Source: Leptospirales bacterium
GTDB taxonomy: Bacteria; Spirochaetota; Leptospiria; Leptospirales; Leptonemataceae
NCBI GenBank assembly: GCA_016788865.1
Contig: JAEUSB010000017.1
Coordinates: forward strand, 1 to 64,000
DNA: 64,000 nt
Direction: 5' to 3'
In this document: positions 32,693 through 42,024 of the stretch, piece by piece
Numbering within the stretch: position 1 is the stretch's first letter
Layout of the letters: every line of letters starts with the position of its first letter
Made by a program: the position numbers and the translations under genes
The notes under the pieces: model-generated
What the model was told of the DNA's origin: nothing
What the model saw: the letters and a program-made list of their open reading frames with translations, nothing else
Databases searched by the model: none

Positions 32693-33427
32693 GTGACAGA
32701 ACCCGGCTTAGAGAACCTCGAAATTGCGCGTGGCCAGATTCGTAAGGCCCGGCGCCTGGCAGTAATCACGGGGGCTGGTGTTTCCGCAGAAAGTGGAATT
32801 CCTACGTTCCGGGGCAGCGGCGGTCTCTGGCGGAACTTTCGGGCGGAGGATCTTGCAACACCGTCGGCGTTCCAACGTGATCCAAAGCTGGTCTGGGAGT
32901 GGTACGATTGGCGTCGTGGGATTTGCAAGGCAGCAGAACCCAATCCGGGTCATTTAAGCATCGCTAAATTAGAAAGTCTTCTACCAGAGTTCCTGCTGAT
33001 CACGCAGAACGTTGATGGGCTCCACAATCGGTCCGGGAGTCGTAACATTGCCGAGATTCATGGCAACATATGGCGCGCCCGGTGCACGTTATGCGGCAAT
33101 CAATTCGACTTACTCGAGACACCGCTTTCCCGGATTCCACCGCGTTGTAATTGTGGAGGGCTTGCGCGGCCCCACATCGTTTGGTTTGGGGAAACCTATG
33201 ACGAAGAATTGTTGGAGGACGTACTGGATTTTCTCAGTGCGGCGGACACTCTCCTGGTCGTAGGAACGTCGGGCATGGTGCCAATGCCCGTCTACCTGAC
33301 GCGACATGCTATGTCGCATGGGGCATTTGCAATCGATGTGAATCCCGAGGACTCCGAGCTGACCCATGTTGTGAATATTTCACTTCGAGGCAAGGCCGGG
33401 GAGGTCCTGCCACAGATCGTCCCTTAG
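32693..33427 (+). CDS. cobB: Sirtuin (NAD-dependent protein deacylase), class III
   Basis: Removes acyl groups from protein lysines using NAD. 244 residues from GTG 32693 with AGGTGA upstream; the frame continues upstream inside the phosphatase gene but is not homologous. GAGVSAESGIPTFRG (27-41), TQNVDGLH (104-111), catalytic His123 in EIHGN, and zinc cysteines 131, 134, 152 and 154. Tyr71 and Arg74 in WYDWRR form the YxxR pair that in class III sirtuins recognises succinyl/malonyl lysine. Expected to be a desuccinylase more than a deacetylase. Confidence 0.93.
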   Translation: MTEPGLENLEIARGQIRKARRLAVITGAGVSAESGIPTFRGSGGLWRNFRAEDLATPSAFQRDPKLVWEWYDWRRGICKAAEPNPGHLSIAKLESLLPEFLLITQNVDGLHNRSGSRNIAEIHGNIWRARCTLCGNQFDLLETPLSRIPPRCNCGGLARPHIVWFGETYDEELLEDVLDFLSAADTLLVVGTSGMVPMPVYLTRHAMSHGAFAIDVNPEDSELTHVVNISLRGKAGEVLPQIVP

Positions 33428-33432
33428 CCGTT

Positions 33433-33460
33433 CGGGAAATTGCTCCCGTTCGATTTTTTT
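33433..33460 (+). terminator. Weak candidate terminator after sirtuin gene
   Basis: CGGGA-AATTGC-TCCCG (5-bp stem) starts 6 bases after the stop; five bases later a run of seven T follows. The short stem and gap make it doubtful, but it separates two independent-looking genes. Confidence 0.4.
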
Positions 33461-33526
33461 GAGCAGCCGGAGGAGGGTTTTACCCCTTCTTTCTATTGAC
33501 CTCCGGGCCCCAAGGATTTCATTCAC

Positions 33527-34936
33527 ATGGCATTTCTACAAATGGAAGCCACAAACGCAGCGCACAGTTTCCCAACGTCTCGCACCAGGCTTTTTGCCCT
33601 GCTTGTGTCGGAGTACGGGAGGATTCTCCGTCGTGAACTGTCAAAGACACCTGAGACCCTTGCCCGAGCTATGCGGGAAGGTTTTTCCTATGAATCATTC
33701 TTACGCGACCAGATGGACTTTGTCCAGGCGACCGTTGGTGAATTCGATGACGGGCCTTCCATTCTGGAAAAGATCTATATCAGGTTCGTAGACGCAAAGG
33801 TACTGGATCATCAGGATTTCGACCATATCACGGCAAAAAATTACCTGCTTTCCCTGCGGGCCCGTATTGAAGCCATCCTGGCCACAGAAACAGCGGAGGA
33901 GGAAGCGCTCAGACGTTCTGTGAATATCCTAATGAAAGTGGTTAACGCTCAGAACTCAACCTTTACGGAGTTCAATCTACGCGAAAACGCAATTCGCATT
34001 GAGCTCTTGCTAGCGCTGAAGCGGGATCTTGGCGGAGAGAATGAATTGTATAAGGAGGCACGGAACATTCTCGATCGGCATTCGCTGATTCTGATAAACT
34101 ACATGCATGAAATCTTCCTTGAACGTTTGAACGCATCACTTCAAGAAGAAAAGCGTCTTCGTGAAGAATTGGAAAAGAAGCGCCAACAAACCGAACAAGA
34201 ACTACGCATGGCTCAGAAGATTCAGGAGAGCCTGTTACCCACTTCCTTTCCGGAACACGTGGGTCTGAGGTTCTCTGCACGTTATCTGCCAATGTCCAGT
34301 GTTGGAGGTGACTTCTATGACGTGGCATCCGTTTCTCTCAAGGATGGGAGTCGGGCCGTCGGTGTAATTATCGCTGATGCTTCCGGTCATGGTGTTCCAG
34401 CAGCCTTTATTGCTGCAATGACAAAGATGGTCTGGCAAAGTAGCCTCGATGCTTGCATTGACCCTGCTGACGCACTGGGTAGAATCAACAGACAGCTCCT
34501 GGAAAGGATTTCTGGAAACTTCATTACTGTGGGTCTTGGCGTCTTTCAACAGACCTCGGAGAATCCGCGGAAGGGACTCTTTCATTTTGCCAACGGTGGG
34601 CATCCGCCGTGTATCCTGTTGCGCCACGGTGAACCACCTAGGATGCTTGAGGCTCGAGGTCGAATTATTGGGATTTTTCCTGATGTACAGGTGGAGAAAA
34701 AGGCCGTCGAATACAGGTCGGGTGATCGCTTTGTGTTTTACACGGATGGGCTAATAGAGGCGCGCATGGAAGACGGGGAGATTATTGGCGAAGAGCGATT
34801 TTTAGCTCATATCCAATCGGTTCAGCGGTTGTCTGGCGAAGCCTTTTGCGATCAGGTGATATCCTTTGTCAAGGAAAGTGCCATTGACTGTTCGCAGGAC
34901 GACGACCTGACGCTCTTCGTTGTTGACGTTCCCTGA
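33527..34936 (+). CDS. SpoIIE-type PP2C serine phosphatase, cytoplasmic
   Basis: 469 residues, ATG 33527 (a second ATG five codons on is possible). No membrane segment. Residues 1-200 are helical and unrecognised (RLFALLVSEYGRILRREL), followed by a strongly charged coiled coil about 205-230 (EEKRLREELEKKRQQTEQEL). The phosphatase domain then reads AQKIQESLLPT, SSVGGDFYDV, VIIADASGHGVPAAF, FANGGHPPC, GDRFVFYTDGLIEA and QDDDLTLFVVDV. The N-terminal half probably senses a soluble signal or docks a partner. It is the second such enzyme within 2 kb, with the sirtuin between them. Confidence 0.92.
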   Translation: MAFLQMEATNAAHSFPTSRTRLFALLVSEYGRILRRELSKTPETLARAMREGFSYESFLRDQMDFVQATVGEFDDGPSILEKIYIRFVDAKVLDHQDFDHITAKNYLLSLRARIEAILATETAEEEALRRSVNILMKVVNAQNSTFTEFNLRENAIRIELLLALKRDLGGENELYKEARNILDRHSLILINYMHEIFLERLNASLQEEKRLREELEKKRQQTEQELRMAQKIQESLLPTSFPEHVGLRFSARYLPMSSVGGDFYDVASVSLKDGSRAVGVIIADASGHGVPAAFIAAMTKMVWQSSLDACIDPADALGRINRQLLERISGNFITVGLGVFQQTSENPRKGLFHFANGGHPPCILLRHGEPPRMLEARGRIIGIFPDVQVEKKAVEYRSGDRFVFYTDGLIEARMEDGEIIGEERFLAHIQSVQRLSGEAFCDQVISFVKESAIDCSQDDDLTLFVVDVP

Positions 34937-34949
34937 CGGGCAAGTCCTT

Positions 34950-36665
34950 CTATTTCTTAGGTTTCTTTTCCGCGTACGGGAGCGGGACTACATATTGCGT
35001 ATAACGTTCCCGATCCTGTCCTTGCAACTCCAGGTTCCTCATTAACATGGAAGGTGCAACGGTGGACACGGGCACAACGCCGGATTCTGCACCGCAATAA
35101 CTGTTGTCCAGCGCCGGATCATCTCCCATACAGACCACGGCGTCGAGGGAAGAAAGGGGAGTTCCCACAAAATCTACTCCGCGGATTGGTTCTTCTTTGC
35201 CGTCAGGATATACTCGACTGGCATCGAGTATTTCGCCCTTGAAAGCCTGAAAATCATAGCTGTTAGTCCCGGTTTCTCCACCCAGGGTATCTTTTACATA
35301 AATGCCGTACGGTTTCTTCTGGCGCTTAATTTCTTCTATAAATCGCTCCCGCATTTCATCAGAATCGACTGGTTTGCGGTTCACTACAAGCAGGTTGCCC
35401 ATCCGCGAAATGGGACGTTCATGTTTCTGACTGCGTGCATGTCCGTTGGTCTCTCTTTGTCCCGGGATTGGCGTTGCGGTTGTCAGGAACTGTTTCAGAA
35501 CCCCTTTCTCAACCAGCACGGCCTTTTGTGCCGGTGTGCCTTCGTCATCGTAGAGGAAATGACCAATCATATGACGATCACCATAATGTGTAAGAGTGGG
35601 ATCATCAATGATGTCGATATAGTCCGGTGCAATTTTCTTTCCACGGAGGCTGCGGAAGGTTCCACCCTCGTCAGGCGAAAGCAGTCTGGAACCCTCCAGA
35701 CGATGGCCGACCACTTCATGAAAGAAGAGACCAGATGCACCACCTGAAAGCAAAACGGGTCCGGAAAAGGAGTCCAGGCGGGGAGCCTTTTCCAGAGCAA
35801 GGAGCGAATCGATCTTTTGCTGAATGACAGCCATGAACTCTTTTTCACCTGGCAAATCATCCAGTGCGCCTTCTGTGAAGTGAATCTCCTGGACAATGCC
35901 TTCGCCTTTCTTGTTCAAAAGCCAGAGGGATCCGCGCAATTCAAAAATGGATTGTTGTTGGAGGATCTCGCTCCCTTCAGAATTCACAAGAACGCTCTGG
36001 CGGTGATGGCAGCTGAATTCAAATCGCGAGTTTTTGATGTTTGTGTATTTCTTTAGTAGCTGGCCGGCGCGGCGAATTCTATACATCCAGAATTCGCGAT
36101 CTACTTCTGGAAGCTTGGTGTACTTCCACGACTTGACAGCATTCCTTTTGTGTCGAGAAGGCAGCCCCCGGTTTGGATCCACATAGTGAAGTTCTTTGGA
36201 CTTGCGCTCGTAGTATTGCTCCGCGGCTTCGCGGAACTTTGCGTCGGTAAGTTTCCAGAGGCTGAAGCGAAAGGGATCCCGCTCGATTTCTGCGGGCATG
36301 TTGATATATTCAATCGATTCATCGCGATCAGAATTGTCTTCCAGGCCACCATTGATCAAATTGTCAAACCGAGGTGAGCCAACTCGCACATCGCAATAGA
36401 CGGTGTTCTGCGAGCCGATGGTGTGATCCGTGATTCCGCCAAGGCGTCCGGAGATTTTTTCTGTTCTATAATTTCGAAACAGGTATGAGGCGTAATGCGG
36501 CCTTGGGCTTGTCTTTTTTCTGAAATGCTGAAACGAGCGAGTCAACTCCTCGCGCATGTAATCCTTTACTTTTTCAAGCTCAACCTTTGTGTAGAGGCCG
36601 CGGTAGGGATCGTAGAGCGATGGTTCATGGGCCAGAATCCTTTTTTGTCTCGTTCTTGTTGGCAT
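34950..36665 (-). CDS. TldD-like metalloprotease of the TldD/PmbA family
   Basis: 571 residues, ATG 36665, preceded by GAGGA; the start lies 41 bases inside the upstream TPR gene. The metal-binding motif is FHEVVGHRLEG (HExxxH), as in TldD. Further family signatures are GGETGTNSYDFQAFKGEI and the C-terminal CGAESGVVPVSTVAPSML. In E. coli TldD pairs with PmbA (TldE) to degrade peptides; no TldE is nearby. At 571 residues it is about 90 longer than E. coli TldD, the excess being a basic N-terminal region (about residues 1-110) of unknown role. Confidence 0.87.
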   Translation of the reverse strand: MPTRTRQKRILAHEPSLYDPYRGLYTKVELEKVKDYMREELTRSFQHFRKKTSPRPHYASYLFRNYRTEKISGRLGGITDHTIGSQNTVYCDVRVGSPRFDNLINGGLEDNSDRDESIEYINMPAEIERDPFRFSLWKLTDAKFREAAEQYYERKSKELHYVDPNRGLPSRHKRNAVKSWKYTKLPEVDREFWMYRIRRAGQLLKKYTNIKNSRFEFSCHHRQSVLVNSEGSEILQQQSIFELRGSLWLLNKKGEGIVQEIHFTEGALDDLPGEKEFMAVIQQKIDSLLALEKAPRLDSFSGPVLLSGGASGLFFHEVVGHRLEGSRLLSPDEGGTFRSLRGKKIAPDYIDIIDDPTLTHYGDRHMIGHFLYDDEGTPAQKAVLVEKGVLKQFLTTATPIPGQRETNGHARSQKHERPISRMGNLLVVNRKPVDSDEMRERFIEEIKRQKKPYGIYVKDTLGGETGTNSYDFQAFKGEILDASRVYPDGKEEPIRGVDFVGTPLSSLDAVVCMGDDPALDNSYCGAESGVVPVSTVAPSMLMRNLELQGQDRERYTQYVVPLPYAEKKPKK

Positions 36666-38262
36666 CTACATTTCCTCGAACCGGATCGGGTCCGGATTGA
36701 CGGACCTTACCGTTGTTCTGGATGAAATACGCAAAGTCAGCACTGCTCCGGGCCAGGGCCTGGAAGTCAGCGTTCTTCTTAGCATAGTCCCAGTACTCAG
36801 GATTTTTTTCCACTGCGCGCTGTAAATAATCCATTGCATTTTTTTCATCAGCTTTTCTGGCAAAGGCCGCGGCCATATAATAGCGGGCAATAGGCAGATC
36901 CTGAACCCTTCTGAGGCGGTTCAGGGCTGCATCCGTTCTATTACGGTCCAGAAGGGCCTTTCCGTAATAAAAATCAAATTCACGGTAAATATCCCCTGCA
37001 TTTCTTTTTTCCATGGGAAAAGAGATTCTGACATGATCTCCGATTTTTTGCTGGTCGGACTCCGGAATTCTCTCAAGGGCATTCAGGCCAAGTTCCGGGT
37101 CGCTCAGGATACAGGCCTGCTTGCCCAGCAAGAAGAGACTGGCCGAATAGGAAGGTTGGAAGGTCTCATCAGACTTGATGGATGCCATCCACTTTACAAA
37201 AGCTTCGCGCCCCGCTTTGCGGTCTTCCGCTTTCTGATCGGAATTGAAATAGAGCAGAGCTTGCAATAGATCTCGCTCGCGATCTCCGGTCTCTAGCTTA
37301 GCGGCATAACCTTCTGCAAGTTTACGATTTCCAGTCGCCAATTCGATCCGTGCAAGCCCTGCCAGTGCGACTGGTGACTTTCTTAACTTGGAGGCCTCTA
37401 TCAGTTTCGCGCGAGATTCGTTCTGCTTTCCGCTTTCAAGTAGCGAAAGACCTTCTCCGATTGATAAGTAGTACCTAAAGCCTGCATCGGGCTTCTTGTT
37501 CAGGCTTCTTGCCCGACTAAAATCAGCGAGCGACTCTTCATAGTTCCTGAGGCTGTAATGCGCCACGCCGCGTTTGTAATGGTATTCCCAGCTCGGTTTT
37601 TGTTCAATGAGTCTGTCATAATAACCTAAGGCCTCGCTGTAGTTCTTGAGTTGCATCTCAAGCGCCGCAAGATTCCAGGCTGTATGTTCATCCCATTTGT
37701 TCGCAAGAATCGATTTGTAATCTGCCTCCGCGCCCTTCAGGTCTCCCGCTTCTTTCTTCTTCTCCGCACTGGCGGTGAGTTCGCGGGTTCTTGCAAGCGC
37801 CGGATCACGTTTCTCTTTTGCTTCTTCCAGGAAATCCTTTACCTGCTGAATGTCGCGGTAGCGAAGGAACTTCTCCGAATAGATGGCGAGGTTATCCCAG
37901 TCCTGGACGTATTTATAGTAGAGCACAATCTTCCAGAAGGCTTTATCGCGGAGGTCTGCGTCCATGTTTGAATCAACACCGCGCCTGTACTGGTTAACCG
38001 CCAGATCGCGTCGATTTGCATTGTCGAGCATGTATCCGAGATAGAAGCATGGATTTCCGTTGGAAGGGTTTGTTTCAAGGGAACGCTCGAAGAGTTGACG
38101 GGCTTTCTCGTAGTTGCGCTGTCCATATGCAACTTTCCCCTGATGATAGTAATCCTGTGCCGCAAGCGGTAGAACCGTGATCGCAAAAAAGGCAATCAGG
38201 CAAAGCTTGAAGGAGACTGAGGCCGGCAAAAGTACCGACAATCGAGACGACTGCGAGACCAT
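36625..38262 (-). CDS. Exported TPR-repeat protein
   Basis: 545 residues from ATG 38262, with AGAGGTG upstream. Signal peptide about 18-37 (LCLIAFFAITVLPLAAQ), then tetratricopeptide repeats: YYHQGKVAYGQRNYEKARQL, YKSILANKWDEHTAWNLAAL and YHYKRGVAHYSLRNYEESLA among at least eight units. It ends in a charged tail (DANKNETKKD). TPR scaffolds mediate protein assembly in the periplasm or at the outer membrane; the partner is unknown. It overlaps the protease gene by 41 bases, so the two are co-transcribed. Confidence 0.85.
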   Translation of the reverse strand: MVSQSSRLSVLLPASVSFKLCLIAFFAITVLPLAAQDYYHQGKVAYGQRNYEKARQLFERSLETNPSNGNPCFYLGYMLDNANRRDLAVNQYRRGVDSNMDADLRDKAFWKIVLYYKYVQDWDNLAIYSEKFLRYRDIQQVKDFLEEAKEKRDPALARTRELTASAEKKKEAGDLKGAEADYKSILANKWDEHTAWNLAALEMQLKNYSEALGYYDRLIEQKPSWEYHYKRGVAHYSLRNYEESLADFSRARSLNKKPDAGFRYYLSIGEGLSLLESGKQNESRAKLIEASKLRKSPVALAGLARIELATGNRKLAEGYAAKLETGDRERDLLQALLYFNSDQKAEDRKAGREAFVKWMASIKSDETFQPSYSASLFLLGKQACILSDPELGLNALERIPESDQQKIGDHVRISFPMEKRNAGDIYREFDFYYGKALLDRNRTDAALNRLRRVQDLPIARYYMAAAFARKADEKNAMDYLQRAVEKNPEYWDYAKKNADFQALARSSADFAYFIQNNGKVRQSGPDPVRGNVDANKNETKKDSGP

Positions 38263-38406
38263 ACTGTTGGACACCTCTGTTGGACGTGCGTACCAGTGCA
38301 AATGATTTGTTATACATGAAGAAAGTGACCATGTTTTGTCACGGAAACGCATTTCTGCGCCAAAAATGATTGCCTCCTTTTCAGGCAAGCGGCAGAGTCT
38401 GCAATA

Positions 38407-40536
38407 GTGAAGGCTGGCCAATGCTTGCGGCTTCTTGTAAAGCCCGCGTTTTATTTTCTCTCCTGCCTCCTCATCTGCGGTGGATTCAGCTCAGTGGTAG
38501 CGGAGCCATTGCGGCTCCTCGATGAAGCCAGAATTGCTCCGGGTCTGTATCTAAGTGAACTCAGAAACGCCACTACGTTTGAAGAGGCATTCAAATCTGA
38601 AGACTGGCTGCCGGTGAGGAACCAGTCACCCAACTATGGTTTCGCGGATCGGAAAGTCTGGCTCCGGCTGGAAGTTGAATCCCAATCCGTCAGCGATCGT
38701 CTAATCCATGTGGATGCGACTAACACAAATCTGCTGGTCTACGTTGTTCAGTCCGGTCGCACCCAGATCATTGATCAAACTCTGGCGGCCAGAGACAAAG
38801 AAACCCACAACCGCTATCGAGCCATACTGTTTCCGGTGCGCTTTGAACCCGGATTGACTACAATCTATTTCCAGTGCACAAGTGAGGACACACTCTACTT
38901 CCCGTTGCAGATCTGGAAACCGGATGCGTTTCAGCAGCATCGCGATATTTCAACCGCTATCTACTTCGCGTACTTCGGTGCGATGCTCGTCATGGCCGCA
39001 TTCAACCTACTGGTGTTCCTTTCCACTCGGGAGCGGTCATACGTTCCGTATGTGCTCTACACGATTTCCGCGCTCGCATATTTCTCAAGTCAGGCCGGAT
39101 TCCTGATGCAATTCATTCCGGAGCTAACTCCCTACTGGATTGTCAAGATCAACGCCGTCATTGCTGGTTTCTATATCGCTGCGGCAGTGGCTTTCACCAG
39201 GAGCTTCTTGCGAACCATTCGTTTTCCGCGCCTTGACAAATTTTTGCTGGCTTTGCTTTTCCTGGGGGTACTGTGCGGAATAGCTGCGATGCTTCCTTTT
39301 GTGAAGTTTTCGTACGTCGCGATCTCAGAGATCGTTCTCGGGCAAACGGTCGTCGTTACCATGCTGGTGGCCGGCGTCCATGCCTGGCGGACTGGCTACA
39401 GGCCTGCTCGAAATTTTGTCTTTGCGTTTGCATTCTTTGCTGCTGGCTGCAGCGTCTACTTGTTGCGACTGATTGGAATATTGCCGTATAACGTCTTTTC
39501 GGCCTATGGAATCCAGATGGGGAATATTGCGGAGATGTTGCTCCTGTCTCTGGCCTTGTCCGACCGCATTAACTTTTTGCGCAGGGCCCTGGAGCGAAAC
39601 ATTCGGCAGCTTGAGACGGCGCACGAAAAGCTGACCCTCTCAGAAGGAAAGTATCGCACTATTGTTGAAGACACACGTGATTTTATTTTTACCCTCGATT
39701 TGAATCAAAAGGTTGTCACGGCGAACCATGCTGCTCTGCGTCTGCTTGGGTCGCATCCGGACGCGCTGGTAGGAAAGTATTTCCCGGATTTGTTGTACCA
39801 GGGCCCTGGATCGTCCATGCCGTTTGAAACCGTTCTGCTCAGCAATGCAATCGATAATCTGAGTGAAACCCCTGCGCAATTTCGGGCCCACTTTCTGGCC
39901 AGGCATGGCGAGCCGCTGGAGCTCGCCCTTAGATTGGAGAAGATTGGAACGGGTTCTGATGCGTTGATCCTGGGTAAGGCGGCAATGACCACCGAAGACT
40001 CACTGCTGAGGTTCCTCGAAACCGACCGCGGCAGCTACAACATAGATAACTATCTTACAACCTCAGAGTTGATCAATCAGCGCATAACGCGAAATCTTCC
40101 GCGATACTTTTCCGCTGAAGCCGTGGAAGAGATGCAACTCTGTCTCCGCGAAATGATCGTAAATGCGATTGAGCATGGAAATCTTGAAATTTCGTACGAA
40201 GAGAAGACACGTGCCCAGGCTCAAGGGGACTATCTCGAGTACCTACTGGACCGACAAAAAGTCCCCCGGTATCAGAATCGCCGCGTTAAGATTGAATATT
40301 CGCTCCGCGCAGACCGAGCCTGGTTCAGGATCACGGATGAGGGCTCTGGATTTGATCATCGCGGGTTTTCGGCTACGGAGCGCGCGCGTTTGCTGGACCC
40401 CCGGAGTAGCCATGGACGCGGTGTTGCAATTGCCCGTCGATTTTTCGACGTATTGCGCTTCAATGAAGTGGGCAACCAGGTCGTGCTTGTGCGCTTTGTC
40501 AATCCGGTCGAAAGCGCGAGCGCGAATTCCATTTGA
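38407..40536 (+). CDS. 7TMR-DISM sensor with PAS and RsbW-like kinase (HATPase) domain
   Basis: 709 residues, GTG 38407. Signal peptide 10-31; extracellular 7TMR-DISMED2 domain about 33-180; seven helices about 185-385; short coiled coil; PAS-like domain about 415-530; then an anti-sigma-type HATPase with N box REMIVNAIEHGN, G1 DEGSGFD and G2 HGRGVAIARRFF. A phospho-accepting HisKA domain is absent, so this is more likely a serine kinase/anti-sigma-like switch than a two-component kinase. Together with the SpoIIE phosphatases at 31350 and 33527 it could form a partner-switching circuit, though the STAS antagonist is missing from the window. Confidence 0.88.
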   Translation: MKAGQCLRLLVKPAFYFLSCLLICGGFSSVVAEPLRLLDEARIAPGLYLSELRNATTFEEAFKSEDWLPVRNQSPNYGFADRKVWLRLEVESQSVSDRLIHVDATNTNLLVYVVQSGRTQIIDQTLAARDKETHNRYRAILFPVRFEPGLTTIYFQCTSEDTLYFPLQIWKPDAFQQHRDISTAIYFAYFGAMLVMAAFNLLVFLSTRERSYVPYVLYTISALAYFSSQAGFLMQFIPELTPYWIVKINAVIAGFYIAAAVAFTRSFLRTIRFPRLDKFLLALLFLGVLCGIAAMLPFVKFSYVAISEIVLGQTVVVTMLVAGVHAWRTGYRPARNFVFAFAFFAAGCSVYLLRLIGILPYNVFSAYGIQMGNIAEMLLLSLALSDRINFLRRALERNIRQLETAHEKLTLSEGKYRTIVEDTRDFIFTLDLNQKVVTANHAALRLLGSHPDALVGKYFPDLLYQGPGSSMPFETVLLSNAIDNLSETPAQFRAHFLARHGEPLELALRLEKIGTGSDALILGKAAMTTEDSLLRFLETDRGSYNIDNYLTTSELINQRITRNLPRYFSAEAVEEMQLCLREMIVNAIEHGNLEISYEEKTRAQAQGDYLEYLLDRQKVPRYQNRRVKIEYSLRADRAWFRITDEGSGFDHRGFSATERARLLDPRSSHGRGVAIARRFFDVLRFNEVGNQVVLVRFVNPVESASANSI

Positions 40537-40569
40537 CGCCTGGGCACCCTGTAACGCACCCTTGCTCCA

Positions 40570-41268
40570 ATGATTGAGGTAAAGAATCTCAGCCGATATT
40601 ACGGCGATTTTCTCGCGTTGGATCAGGTTAGTTTCACTATTCCATCCGGTGAAGTGGCGGGCTTGCTCGGACTGAACGGTGCTGGCAAAACTACCTGCTT
40701 GCGCATTCTAACGGGCTTTCTCTTCCCCAGCACGGGTGAAGTTCTTCTCGATGGCACGGACGTATTTGCAAATCCCATGGAGAGCAAGCGCAAGATCGGC
40801 TATCTTCCAGAGCATCCGCCTCTCTACCCGGAGCTGCTGGTTTATGACTACCTTGAGTTTGTGGGCAGGCTTCGGGGCGTGGATGAGGCCGGACTCCGCC
40901 AGGAAATAGAGAGAGTGGCCGGGCTAACGGAGGTCAGCGAGTATCTGTATGCCCCTATTCGGACCCTGTCGCTTGGATATCGTAAGCGCGTTGGAATTGC
41001 TCAGGCTCTCATGGGGTCACCTCAGTTTCTGATTTTTGATGAGCCGATTTCCGGACTGGATCCGCGGCAAATTGTCGAGATGCGTGAACTACTCAGAAAA
41101 TTGGCCAGGAGTCATACTGTTCTGGTTTCAAGCCACATTCTCACTGAAGTTCGTCATACATGTGATCGCGTCTTCATCTTGCATCACGGGAAACTTGTGC
41201 GCGAAGCCCTTGGGCCAGATCTCGAAAACATCGAAGACATTTTCTTAAAGTATACAGCGGGAAAATAA
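40570..41268 (+). CDS. ABC transporter ATP-binding protein (GldA-like)
   Basis: 232 residues, ATG 40570. Walker A GLNGAGKT at 34-41, a signature-like RTLSLGYRKRVGIAQAL (the usual LSGG is SLGY), Walker B FLIFDEPISGLD and H-loop SSHIL. It belongs to the short export-type ATPases related to GldA/NatA/CcmA. The stop is directly followed by the permease ATG, and the six genes to 45848 have spacings from -4 to +8 bases, forming one operon. Confidence 0.9.
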   Translation: MIEVKNLSRYYGDFLALDQVSFTIPSGEVAGLLGLNGAGKTTCLRILTGFLFPSTGEVLLDGTDVFANPMESKRKIGYLPEHPPLYPELLVYDYLEFVGRLRGVDEAGLRQEIERVAGLTEVSEYLYAPIRTLSLGYRKRVGIAQALMGSPQFLIFDEPISGLDPRQIVEMRELLRKLARSHTVLVSSHILTEVRHTCDRVFILHHGKLVREALGPDLENIEDIFLKYTAGK

Positions 41269-42024
41269 ATGGAAAATCGCATAACGTCTGGACTTACCAG
41301 AATTCGCTGGATTTTTATCAAGGAGCTAAAATCGTTTTTTGGCTCCAACTTTCCTCCCATTTCGCTCGGGATCCTGGCGTTGCTCTGCGGAATGGTGAGC
41401 GTGCTGCTGCCTACATCGCCGGGAACAACGTATGAAGACGTGAGTCGAGCGTTGTTCTACCTCTATTACGTCTTTACTTTGATAGCTGGCATTCTGATTT
41501 CAATTGGAGCATTTGTCCAGGAGCGTCGCCAGGGTACGCTTGAGCTTTTGTATACTCTTCCAGTGACAGACCTCGAACTTGTGCTGGGAAAATTTCTTCC
41601 CGGTGCAATGATCATGACGTTGCTCTCAATTCTCATCACGCTGGTGTATGTTCTTGGAATCGCAGAAGCTCCGTACTACATAGTGCTTTCGGGGATGCTC
41701 GGCCTGATCCTCACGGGTCTTTACGTAACGAGTGTTGCAGTGTTTGCGTCTGCTCTGACCGGAAGTTATCTGGTGTCATTGCTGGTGTCCCTGGCATTCG
41801 TGATCGTGGTGGATGTGGGAGGCTATTTTGGCGGAATACTTCCCTCGCCAGCCAAAGAGATTGTAACCTTTTTGCACGGATTGAATCAGTTCGCGCCTTT
41901 TGCAAAGGGCGTAATCTCCTTAAAAGCATGCGTATTCTTTCTCAGTCTGACAGCGCTATTCTTATTCCTAACGGTGAAAGTTCTTGAGTCGCGCAGATGG
42001 AGACTCCAGGCAGGAGCAAACTGA
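41269..42024 (+). CDS. ABC-2-type permease (GldF-like)
   Basis: 251 residues starting immediately after the ATPase stop. Six hydrophobic segments; the amphipathic N-terminus (WIFIKELKSFFGSNFPP) and FVQERRQGTLELLYTLPVTD, with its conserved ER-x-GTLELL, define the ABC-2/GldF family. It forms the membrane channel for the GldA-like ATPase. TGA overlaps the next ATG (TGATG). Confidence 0.9.
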   Translation: MENRITSGLTRIRWIFIKELKSFFGSNFPPISLGILALLCGMVSVLLPTSPGTTYEDVSRALFYLYYVFTLIAGILISIGAFVQERRQGTLELLYTLPVTDLELVLGKFLPGAMIMTLLSILITLVYVLGIAEAPYYIVLSGMLGLILTGLYVTSVAVFASALTGSYLVSLLVSLAFVIVVDVGGYFGGILPSPAKEIVTFLHGLNQFAPFAKGVISLKACVFFLSLTALFLFLTVKVLESRRWRLQAGAN

